Positions 1 through 9,690 of a DNA stretch of 64,000 nt are shown piece by piece. Position 1 is the first letter of the stretch; the number at the start of each line of letters is the position of its first letter. This stretch comes from Zonotrichia leucophrys gambelii (lineage: Eukaryota; Chordata; Aves; Passeriformes; Passerellidae), in contig NW_026992302.1 in assembly GCF_028769735.1 (NCBI RefSeq), positions 102,074-166,073 on the forward strand. The letters run 5' to 3'. The notes under the pieces were generated by a model. It searched no databases and was not told the origin of the DNA. It saw nothing but the letters and a program-made list of their open reading frames with translations. A program made the translations under genes and the position numbers.

Positions 1-2497
1 GTTCATCCCAGTCCATCCCAGTCCATCCCAGTTCATCCTAGTTTGTCCCAGTTCACTCCCAGTTTGTCCTGGTTCATCCCAGTTTGTCCCAGTTCGTCCC
101 AGTTCATCCCAGTTCATCCCAGTATATCCCAGTTCGTCCCAGTACATCCCAGTCCATCCCAGTACCCTGAATTCCTCCCAGTCTATCCCAGTCCATCCCA
201 GTTTATCCCAGTCCCTCCCAGTCCCTCCCAGTCCATCCCAGTCCAATCCCAGTCCATCCCAGTACCCTGAATTCCCTCCCAGTTCATCCCAGTCCCTCCC
301 AGTCCCTCCCAGTCCCTCCCAGTTTGTCCCAGTTTGTCCCAGTCCATCCCAGTCCCATCCCAGTCCCTCCCAGTTTATCCCAGTCCCTCCCAGTCCCATC
401 CCAGTCCATCCCAGTTCATCCCAGTATCGTGAGTGCCCTCCCAGTCCCTCCCAGTTTATCCCAGTTTATCCCAGTCTCACCCTGGTTGCGGATGGGCTGT
501 CCCAGTCCCTCCCAGTTTGTCCCAGTCCCTCCCAGTTTATCCCAGTCCCTCCCAGTTTATCCCAGTCCATCCCAGTCCCTCCCAGTCCCTCCCAGTCCCT
601 CCCAGTTTATCCCAATCCCCTCCCAGTCCCTCCCAGTTCATCCCAATCCCCTCCCAGTTTGTCCCAGTTCCCTTCCAGCCCCCTCCCAATCCCATCCCAG
701 TCCCTCCCAGTCCCTCCCAGTCCCTCCCAGTTTGGCCAGTTTATCCCAGTCCCTCCCAGTTTGTCCCAGTCCCTCCCAGTTTATCCCAGTAACCTCCCAG
801 TTCGTCCCAGTCCATCCCAGCCCCTCCCAGTCCCCTCCCAGTCCCTCCCAGTTCATCCCAATCCCTCCCAGTCCATCCCAGTCCCTCCCAGTTTATCCCA
901 GTCCCTCCCAATCCCCTCCCAGTTCCCTCCCAGTTTATCCCAGTACCTCCCAGTCCCTCCCAGTCCCTCCCAGTTTATCCCAATCCCCTCCCAGTCCATC
1001 CCAGTCCCTCCCAGTCCCTCCCAGTTTATCCCAGTCCATCCCAATCCCATCCCAATCCCATCCCAGTCCATCCCAGTTTATCCCAGTCCCTCCCAGTCCC
1101 TCCCAATCCCATCCCAGTCCCTCCCAGTTTATCCCAGTCCATCCCAGCCCCTCCCAGTCCCTCCCAGTCCCTCCCAGTTCATCCCAATCCCCTCCCAGTT
1201 TATCCCAGTTTGTCCCAGTCCCATCCCAGTCCCTCCCAGTCCATCCCAGTATCCTGAATCCCCTCCCAGTCCCTCCCAGTTTGTCTCAGTTCCCTCCCAG
1301 TTTATCCCAGTCCCTCCCAATCCCCTCCCAATCCCCTCCCAGTCCATCCCAGTCCCTCCCAGTTTGTCCCAGTCCCTCCCAGTTTATCCCAGTCCCTCCC
1401 AGTTTATCCCAGTTTGTCCCAGTCTCACCCTGGTTGCGGATGGGCTGTCCCTGTCCCTCCCAGTCCCTCCCAGTCCCTCCCAGTCCCTCCCAGTCCCTCC
1501 CAGTCCATCCCAGTCCATCCCAGTCCATCCCAGTTTATCCCAGTTTATCCCAGTCCCTCCCAGTCCATCCCAGTCCATCCCAGTTTATCCCAGTTTATCC
1601 CAGTCCCTCCCAGTTTGTCCCAGTCCCTCCCAGTCCCTCCCAGTCCCTCCCAGTTTGTCCCAGTCCCTCCCAGTCCATCCCAGTCCCTCCCAGTTTATCC
1701 CAGTTTGTCCCAGTTTGTCCCAGTCTCACCCTGGTTGCGGATGGGCTGTCCCTGTCCCTCCCAGTCCATCCCAGTTTATCCCAGTTTATCCCAGTCCCTC
1801 CCAGTTTGTCCCAGTCCCTCCCAGTTTATCCCAGTCTGTCCCAGTTTATCCCAGTCCATCCCAGTCCCTCCCAGTCCCATCCCAGTTTATCCCAGTCCCT
1901 CCCAGTCCCTCCCAATCCCATCCCAGTCCCTCCCAGTCCATCCCAGTTTATCCCAGTCCATCCCAGTTTACCCCAGTCCCTCCCAGTTTATCCCAGTCCC
2001 TCCCAGTCCATCCCAGTCCCTCCCAGTCCATCCCAGTCCCCTCCCAGTCCCTCCCAGTCCCTCCCAGTTTATCCCAGTTCATCCCAGTTCTCACCCTGGT
2101 TGCGGATGGGCTGTCCCAGTCCCTCCCAGTCCCTCCCAGTCCCTCCCAGTCCCATCCCAGTCCATCCCAGTTTATCCCAGTCTCACCCTGGTTGCAGATG
2201 GGCTGTCCCAGTCCCTCCCAGTCCCTCCCAGTCCCTCCCAGTCCTCCCAGTCCCTCCCAGTCCCTCCCAGTTTATCCCAGTCCCTCCCAGTCCCTCCCAG
2301 TCCCTCCCAGTCCCTCCCAGTTTATCCCAGTTTATCCCAGTCCCTCCCAGTTTATCCCAGTCCCTCCCAGTCCCTCCCAGTTTATCCCAGTCCATCCCAG
2401 CCCCTCCCAATCCCCTCCCAGTCCCTCCCAGTCCCTCCCAGTCCCTCCCAGTCCCTCCCAGTTTATCCCAGTTTATCCCAGTTTGTCCCAGTCTCAC
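1..2497. repeat. 10-bp tandem array (CCCAGTNNNT) in an intron of the minus-strand gene
   Basis: About 2.5 kb made of near-perfect 10-bp units such as CCCAGTCCCT, CCCAGTTTAT, CCCAGTCCAT and CCCAGTTTGT. Five 29-bp inserts (475-503, 1423-1451, 1724-1752, 2089-2117, 2181-2209) copy the 3' end and splice donor of the minus-strand exon at 2498-2576. The long ORFs here on both strands are open because the repeat lacks stops, so I do not call them genes. Confidence 0.95.
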
Positions 2498-2576
2498 CCT
2501 GGTTGCGGATGGGCTGTCCCTGGCCCTGGCCCGGGCTCAGCGTCCCCAGGGCCACCAACAGAGCCACGGCCGCGAC
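2498..2576 (-). CDS. Second coding exon of an unidentified secreted or membrane protein (signal peptide core)
   Basis: On the minus strand a pyrimidine-rich tract ending in AG at 2578-2577 precedes an exon that closes at 2498 before a GTGAGA donor. It encodes a hydrophobic run beginning VAAVALLVALGTL, followed by a Gly/Gln-rich stretch and PIRNQ. Read after the two-codon exon at 6262-6257 (Met-Glu, phase 0) it gives a typical signal peptide. The exon is 79 bp, entering in phase 0 and leaving in phase 1. Later exons would lie left of the window. I do not recognise the protein. A secreted protein or type I membrane protein is the inference. Confidence 0.55.
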
Positions 2577-2579
2577 CTG

Positions 2580-4190
2580 GGGGGGGTTTGGGGCAAATTC
2601 GGGGGGGTTGGGGCAAATTCGGGGGGTTTGGGGCAAATTCGGGGGAATTTTGGGGAATTTTTGAGGAAATTTGGGGGAAATTTTGAGGAAATTTGGGGGG
2701 AAAATTTATGGGGGGATTTGGGGTTAATTTTGCGGAAATTTGGGGGGTTTTGGGTCAATTTGGGGGAAATTTTGGGGGGAAATTTTGGGGGTTCCTGAAG
2801 GGAATTTTGGGGGGATTTTTGAGGATTTTGGGGGATTTTTGAGGAAATTTTGGGGGAATTTTGAGAGATTTTTGGGGGAATTCAGGAGGATTTTTGGGGA
2901 AATTTTGGGGGAATTTTGAGAGATTTTTGGGGAAATTTATGGGGGGATTTGGGGTTAATTTGAGTCAATTTGGGGGAAATTTCGAGGGTTCCTGAAGGGA
3001 ATTTTGGGGGGATTTTTGAGGATTTTTTGGGGGAATATTGAGGAAATTTGGGGGAATTTTGAGAGATTTTAGGGGGAATTTTGAGAGATTTTGGGGGAAA
3101 TTTATGGGGGGATTTGGGGTTAATTTGAGTCAATTTTGGGTGAAATTTGGGGGGAGATTTTGGGGGTTCCTGAAGGGAATTTTGGGGGAATTCAGGAGGA
3201 TTTTTGAGGAAATTTGGGGGAAATTTTGAGAGATTTTGGGGGGAATTTTGAGAAATTTTTTGGGGAAATTTATGGGGGGATTTGGGGTTAATTTGAGTCA
3301 ATTTGGGGAAATTTGGGGGGAAATTTTGGGGGTTCCTGAAGGGAATTTTGGGGGGAATTCTGGAGGATTTTGGGGGGATTTTTGAGGAAATTTGGGGGGA
3401 ATTTTGAGAGATTTTTGGGGTAAATTTAGGGGGGGATTTGGGGTTAATTTGAGTCAATTTGGGGGAAATTTTGAAGGTTCCTGAAGGGAATTTTGGGGGG
3501 ATTTTTGAGGAATTTTGGGGGAATTTTGAGAGATTTTTGGGGGAAATTTATGGGGGGATTTGGGGTTAATTTGAGTCAATTTTGGGGGAAATTTGGGGGG
3601 AAATTTTGGGGGTTCCTGAAGGGAATTTTGAGGGAATTCTGGAGAATTTTGGGGAATTTTGAGGAAATTTGGGGGAAATTTTGAGAGATTTTGGGGGAAT
3701 TTTGAGAGATTTTCGGGGAAATTTATGGGGGGAATTGGGGTTAATTGGAGTCAATTTTGGAGAAATGTGGGGGGAGATTTTGGGGGTTCCTGAAGGGAAT
3801 TTTGGGGGGAATTCTGGAGGATTTTTGAGAGATTTTTGGGGGAAATTTATGGGGGGATTTGGGGTTAATTTGGGGGAAATTTGGGGGGTTTTGGGTCAAT
3901 TTGGGGGAAATTTGGGGGGAGATTTTGGGGGTTCCTGAAGGGAATTTTGGGGGGAATTCTGGAGGATTTTGGGGGATTTTTGAGGAAATTTGGGGGAATT
4001 TTGAGAGATTTTTGGGGGAAATTTATGGGGGGATTTGGGGTTAATTTGGGGAAAATTTGGGGGGTTCCTGAGGGGAATTTTGGGGGAATTCTGGAGGATT
4101 TTGGGGGGATTTTTGAGGAAATTTGGGGGGAATTTTGAGAGATTTTTGGGGGAAATTTATGGGGGGATTTGGGGTGAATTTGGAGGATTT
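2580..4190. repeat. Tandem array of 130-195 bp G/T-rich units
   Basis: The anchor GGTTCCTGAAGGG recurs at about 2790, 2988, 3165, 3331, 3476, 3611, 3785, 3931 and 4062. It is separated by TTTTGGGG/GAGGATTTT runs and a GGGTTAATTTGAGTCAATTT segment. The array is intronic to the minus-strand gene. No coding signal is seen. Confidence 0.9.
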
Positions 4191-6030
4191 TGGGGCCTTT
4201 TTTGGGTGGAATTTGGGGGCTTTTTTTGGGGTGAATTAGTGGGATTTTAGGTAATTTAGGAAGTTTTTTTGCGGGGGAATTTGGGATTAATTCGGGCGAT
4301 TTTTGGGGGGTTTTTGGGATTAATTTGGAGAATTTTGGGGCCTTTTTGGGGGAATTTTGGGGGGTTTTTTTTGGGGTGAATTAGTGGGATTTTAGGTAAT
4401 TTAGGGAAGCTTTTGGGGGGGAATTTGGGATTAATTCGGGGAATTTTTGGGGGGATTTTGGTTTTTTTTGGGGGGGAATTTGGTGGAATTTTGGGGCCTT
4501 TTTGGGGGAATTTTGTTTTTTTTTGGGGGGGTGAATTAGTGGGATTTTAGGTAATTCAGGAAGTTTTTTTGGAGGAAATTTGGGATTAATTCGGGGATTT
4601 TGGGGTGAATTTGGAGGATTTTGGGGCATTTTTGGGGTTTTTTTTGGGGTGAATTAGTGGGATTTTAGGTAATTCAGGGAGTTTTTTTGGGGGGAATTTG
4701 GGATTAATTGGGGCTATTTTTGGGGTGGAATTTTGGGGCTTTTTTTGGGGTGAATTAATGGGATTTTAGGTAATTTTGGGGAAGTTTTTTTGGGGGGATT
4801 TTTGGGTGAATTTGGGGGATTTTGGGGCCTTTTTGGGGGGAATTTTGGGGTTTTTTTTGGGGTTAATTAGTGGGATTTTAGGTAATTTAGGGAAGTTTTT
4901 TTGGGGGGAATTTGGGATTAATTCGGGGGATTTTTGGGGGGATTTTGGGGTGAATTTGGAGAATTTTGGGGCCTTTTTGGTTTTTTTTTTTGGGTTAATT
5001 AGTGGGATTTTAGGTAATTCAGGGAGTTTTTTGGGGGGAATTTGGGATTAATTTGGGGGATTTTTGGGGCGATTTTGGTTTTTTTTTTGGGGTGAATTAG
5101 TGGGATTTTAGGTAATTTAGGGAAGTTTTTTTGGGGGGGAATTTGGGATTAATTCGGGCGATTTTTGGGGGGATTTTTGGGGGGAATTTCGGGGTTTTTG
5201 GGGTGAATTTGGAGGATTTTGGGGCCTTTTTTGGGGGAATTTTGGGGTTTTTTTTGGGGTGAATTAGTGGGATTTTAGGTAATTCAGGGAGTTTTTTTTA
5301 GGGGGAATTTGGGATTAATTCAGGGATTTTTGGGGCGATTTTGGTTTTTTTTTTGGGGTGAATTAGTGGGATTTTAGGTAATTTAGGGAGTTTTTTTTGG
5401 GGGAGAATTTGGGATTAATTCGGGGGATTTTTGGGGTGAATTTGGAGGATTTTGGGTGGAATTTTGGTTTTTTTTTTTTGGGGTGAATTAGTGGGATTTT
5501 AGGTAATTTAGGGAGTTTTTTGGGGGGGAATTTGGGATTAATTCGGGGGATTTTTGGGGGGATTTTGGGTTTTTTTTTGGGGTGAATTAGTGGGATTTTA
5601 GGTAATTCAGGAAGTTTTTTTGGGGGGAATTTGGGATTAATTCGGGGGATTTTGGGGGGGATTTTGGGGTGAATTTGGAGGATTTTGGGGGGAATTTTGG
5701 GTTTTTTTTGGGGTGAATTAGTGGGATTTTAGGTAATTTAAGAAGTTTTTTTGGGGGGGAATTTGGGATTAATTTGGGCGATTTTTGGGGGGAATTTTGG
5801 GGTTGTTGGGGTAAATTTGGAGGATTTTGGGGCCTTTTTGGGGTTTTTTTTTGGGGGTGAATTAGTGGGATTTTAGGTAATTCAGGAAGTTTTTTTTGGG
5901 GGGAATTTGGGAATAATTCGGGGGATTTTTGGGGATTTTGGGGGTTTTTTTTGGGGGGTAAATTAGTGGGATTTTAGGTAATTCAGGAAGTTTTTTTGGA
6001 GGAAATTTGGGATTAATTCGGGGGATTTTT
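4191..6030. repeat. Tandem array of 95-165 bp units
   Basis: About 15 copies of a unit centred on GAATTAGTGGGATTTTAGG (near 4226, 4378, 4535, 4652, 4746, 4864, 4995, 5094, 5259, 5358, 5486, 5583, 5716, 5858 and 5960), followed by a T-run and GGGATTAATTCGGG. It is intronic to the minus-strand gene. The unit differs from the neighbouring array at 2580-4190. Confidence 0.9.
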
Positions 6031-6256
6031 GGGGGTGAACCCGTGGGAACTCGAGGCGATTTTGGGCTGATTTCGGGACTTTTTCCGAGCTCAATTTTTG
6101 CCATTTTTTGCCATTTTTTTTCATTTTCCGGCCGGAATTTGGGCGGAATTTGAAGTTTCCCCCCTCCCAAACTTGGATTTTTTCCCGGGTTTGATTTTGG
6201 GTGAATTTTTGGGGTGAATTTGGGGGATTTTGGGGCAATTTCGGGGGTCCCGTTAC

Positions 6257-6262
6257 CTCCAT
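6257..6262 (-). CDS. Candidate first coding exon (Met-Glu) of the unidentified minus-strand gene
   Basis: Minus-strand GCCATGGAG precedes a GTAACG donor at 6256. The start sits at the edge of the GC-rich divergent promoter and leaves in phase 0, matching the phase-0 entry of the exon at 2576-2498. The joined N-terminus is a plausible signal peptide. A two-codon coding exon cannot be proven without transcript data. Confidence 0.4.
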
Positions 6263-6420
6263 GGCTCCGGAGCGGCTCCGAATCCGGGCTGGGGGGGGGA
6301 GGGGAGATCGGGGGCCCCTTTTGGGGGAGGGACCCCCGGCCCTGCCCTTTTTTGGGAGAAAAATCCCAAAATCCGCCCTTTTATCCCTCCGGAAAAAAAA
6401 AAGAGACAAACCGCCATTTT

Positions 6421-6735
6421 TTTTCATTATTTTATTTATTTTTTAAAATGATTTTTTTTTATTTTTTCATTATTTTTTATTGTTTTTTAAATGATTTTTT
6501 ATTATTTTTTTATTATTTTTAAAATGATTTTTTATTGTTTTTAATGTCATTTTTTATTATTTTGTATTATTTTAAAAATGATTTTTTGTTTTTTTAATGT
6601 CGTCTTTTATTTTTTTATTATTTTTAAAAATGATTTTTAATTATTTTTAATGTCATTTTTTACTATTTTTAATGTCATTTTAAATTATTTTTTTAAAATG
6701 ATTTTTTCACTATTTTTTTTCCTCATTTTTCTTCT
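6421..6735. repeat. AT-rich low-complexity tract (TTATTATTTTT, AAAATGATTTTT)
   Basis: About 300 bp of T-rich sequence with irregular copies of TTTTTAAAATGATTTTTTA and TTTTTAATGTCATTTTT, upstream of the divergent promoter. No coding signal is seen. The following stretch to about 7290 is unique, with several 'GGAAAAA' blocks, and holds nothing I can name. Confidence 0.8.
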
Positions 6736-7324
6736 TTTCTCCCTTCCCTTTCCCAGATTTTCCCCATTTCCCCCCAGATTTTTCCCGATTTTTGCCTTTT
6801 TTAAAGGAAAAACAGCCCCGACCCCGCCCTCCGAGACAACCCCACCCTTCCGTGTTGTTTTAAGGGAATAAACCCAAAAATTTCCTTTTTTTTAAAGGAA
6901 AAACAGGAAAAAAAAATCCAGAATTTGTGGGTTTTTTACCGGATTTTGACTTTTTAATAAAACGCCATCCTTGACTCCGCGTGTTTAACGGAAAAAACTG
7001 AATTCTGCCGGTTATAGGGAGAAATCCTCGAATTGTGCCAGTTCATAATCCTTAATTTTGTTTATTTGTACGAAAAATTCCTTTTGCCTTCCCTCATCTG
7101 TGGAGTAATCCTCCCCCAAATTTCGCCTCTTTACAAGAAAACCAGAATATCCCCGCCCCCACAGGGAACCCACCCAATTCCCGCCCCTTTGGTGTGGAAA
7201 CGCCCCGAATTCCACGTTTTTATCGTGGAAAAAAACCCCGAAATTCGCATTTTTTTGGGTTAAAAACCTTCGGTTATTCCTCGCCCCCCCCTAGCGGCTC
7301 GGATGACTCCGCTGAGGGCGGCGG

Positions 7325-7600
7325 GTTGTAGCTGTCACAAGATGGCGGCCGCGCGCTGTGCATGCCGGGAGTTGTAGTCCAACCCTCATTATTAATTTAT
7401 TAACGGAGCCGCTAAATGACTACAACTCCCAGCGCGCATCGCGCCGCAGCATAGGCAGAAGATGGCGGCGCCCCGCGGTGCACGCCGGGAGCTGCAGTCC
7501 TCACCCGCTGCCGTTAACGGAAGGGGCGGAGCTAACGGACTACCAACCCCATCACCCCCCGCGCTCGCGCATGCGCTCGCAGCGGAAGTGGAGGCGGGGG
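7325..7600. promoter_or_regulatory. Divergent CpG-rich promoter with duplicated YY1 and ZNF143-like motifs, NRF1 and ETS sites
   Basis: AAGATGGCGGC (YY1-type) occurs at about 7339 and 7459. Each is followed about 15-20 bp later by a ZNF143/Staf-like sequence: CATGCCGGGAGTTGTAGTCC at 7361-7380, and a diverged version at 7481-7500. A third ZNF143-like copy, ACTACAACTCCCAGCGCGC, lies in opposite orientation at 7419-7437. GCGCATGCGC (NRF1) is at 7567-7576 and CGGAAGTG (ETS/GABP) at 7583-7590. There is no TATA box, as expected for a housekeeping gene. The region lies between the minus-strand gene start (6262) and SRRM2 exon 1. Confidence 0.75.
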
Positions 7601-7706
7601 CGCGCGTGGCGTCGCCTCAGCGTCGGCTCCGCTCGGCGGCGAGGCCGCGTAGGGATCGCGAGGGTTCTGTCGCGATAGAGCGGAGCTGTCGGCGATAGAG
7701 GAACAG
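7600..7706 (+). other. SRRM2: SRRM2 non-coding exon 1 (approximate 5' end)
   Basis: A GC-rich CpG segment ends GAACAG at 7706, before a strong GTGAGG donor. There is no Met codon in a useful frame. The next acceptor with recognisable coding sequence is 12927. A non-coding first exon fits the known SRRM2 structure, in which the ATG lies a few bases into exon 2. The 5' boundary is a guess. Confidence 0.6.
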
Positions 7707-8380
7707 GTGAGGATCGGGAGGAACACGGGGGGAGCGTCCTGGGGGGTATCGGGGGGCGGTGGAACGAGGAGGGGGGAGGGGCGAGGCCCGCGCGGCCTTG
7801 GCGGGATCGTGAGGGGGGAAGGGCGGGGTGGCGTGAGGGGAGGGGGGGGGGAAACGGGGTTGGGGTGAAAAATGAGTTAAAATAAACTCGGTTTTAGTAA
7901 AAAATGAAAGTTTGGGAAGGGGGACTGGGGGTAAAATTGGGGTTTGGGGGCAAAACGGAGGCGTGAGGGGAAAAAACGGGAGGTTGGGGTGGAAGAGGAA
8001 AAAAGGAAATGTGAGGTAAAAAGGGGAAATTTAAAGTTAAAAGGGGAAGGTTGGGGTGTAAAAAAAGAGTTTTGAGGGGGAAAATGAAAGTTTAGGGGGA
8101 GGAAAAGGTGTGAGGGGGAAAAAGAAAGTTCCGGGTGAAAAAGGGAAGGTTTCGGTTAAAAAGAAGTTTTGGGGGAAATTCTGATTTTTTTGAGGGGGAA
8201 AAGTTGAGATCGGCCGAGTTGTGAGGGGAAAAATGGGTTTTTAAGGAAAAAAAATGGGATTTTGGGTGAAAATAAGAAAATTTTGGGGCACGGGAGGAGA
8301 AAATGAAAGTTTGGAGTTGAAAAGAGATTATTGAAGGTCGTGAGGGGATAAAATGGGATTTGGGGTTAAAAATGGGGATT

Positions 8381-9690
8381 TTGGGGTTTGTGAGGGGAAA
8401 ATGGGAATTTTTGAAGGAAAAAGAGGAATTTCTGAGGGGAAAATGGGAATTTTTGAGGGGAAAATGGGAATTTTTGAGGGAAAAAAAGGAATTTTTGAGG
8501 GGAAAATTGAGATTTTTAGGGGGTTTGTGAGGGGAAAAGCGGAATTTGTGTTAAAATCAGGATTTTGGGCTTTGTGAGGGGAAAGTTGGGAGTTCGGGGA
8601 GTTTTGAGGGGAAAATGGGAATTTTTGAGGGAAAAAAAGGAATTTCTGAGGGGAAAATGGGAATTTCTGAGGGAAAATTGGGATTTCTGAGGGAAAAATT
8701 GGAATTTTTGAGGGGAAAATGGGAATTTCTGAGGGGAAAAAGGAATTTTTGAGGGAAAATTGGAATTTCTGAGGGGAAAATTGGAATTTTTGAGGGGAAA
8801 ATGGGGATTTTTGAGGGGAAAATTGGGATATTTAGGGGGTTTGTGAGGGGAAAAGCGGAATTTGGGTTAAAATCAGGATTTTGGGCTTCGTGAGGGGAAA
8901 GTTGGGAGTTCCGGGAGTTTTGAGGGGAAAATGGGAATTTCTGAGGGAAAATTGGAATTTTTGAGGGAAAACTGGGATTTTTGAGGGGAAAATGGGAATT
9001 TTTGAGGGGAAAAATTGGAATTTCTGAGGGGAAAATTGGGATTTTTGAGGGGAAAATGGGAATTTTTGAAGGAAAAAAAGGAATTTTTGAGGGGGAAATT
9101 TGGGATTTTTGGGGGTTTTGTGAGGGGAAAAATGGAATTTGGGGTTTTTTAAAATCGGATTTTGGGGTTTGTGAGGGAAAGTTGGGAGTTCGGGAGTTTT
9201 GAGGGGGAAAAGGGAATTTCTGAGGAGAAAAGGAATTTTGAGGGAAATTGGGATTTTTGAGGGGAAAAAGGGAATTTCTGAGGGGAAAAATGGGATTTTT
9301 GAGGGGAAAATGGGGATTTCTGAGGGGAAAATGGGAATTTTTGAGGGAAAAAATGGGAATTTTTGAGGGGAAAATTGGGATTTTTAGGGGGTTTTGTGAG
9401 GGGAAAAGCGGAATTTGGGTTAAAATCAGGATTTTGGGGTTTGTGAGGGGGAAAGTTGGGAGTTCGGGGAGTTTTGAGGGGAAAATGGGAATTTTTGAGG
9501 GGAAAATTGGGATTTTTTGAGGGGAAAAAAAGGAATTTTTGAGGGGAAAATTGGAATTTCTGAGGGAAAATTGGGATTTCTGAGGGGAAAATGGGATTTT
9601 TGAGGGGAAAATTGGGATTTCTGAGGGGAAAATTGGGATTTTTGAGGGGAAAATTGGAATTTCTGAGGGAAAAAAGGAATTTTTGAGGGG
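8381..9690. repeat. SRRM2 intron 1 array: 20-23 bp GAGGGGAAAATGGGAATTTTT units with a higher-order period
   Basis: Short units alternating GGGAATTTTTGAGGGGAAAA variants are interrupted by a longer marker (GTGAGGGGAAAGTTGGGAGTT) near 8573, 8890, 9170 and 9444. This gives a higher-order repeat of roughly 280-320 bp. The stretch 7711-8380 before it is purine-rich and only loosely repetitive. Predicted ORFs here follow the repeat and are not genes. Confidence 0.9.

Noticed and set aside
1..2497. CRISPR-like regular repeats
   Set aside because: Units are contiguous without unique spacers, and the context is a vertebrate gene locus.
324..2798. 824-codon Ser/Pro/Val ORF
   Set aside because: A 10-bp repeat read through three frames gives similar peptides in each frame; there is no independent coding evidence.
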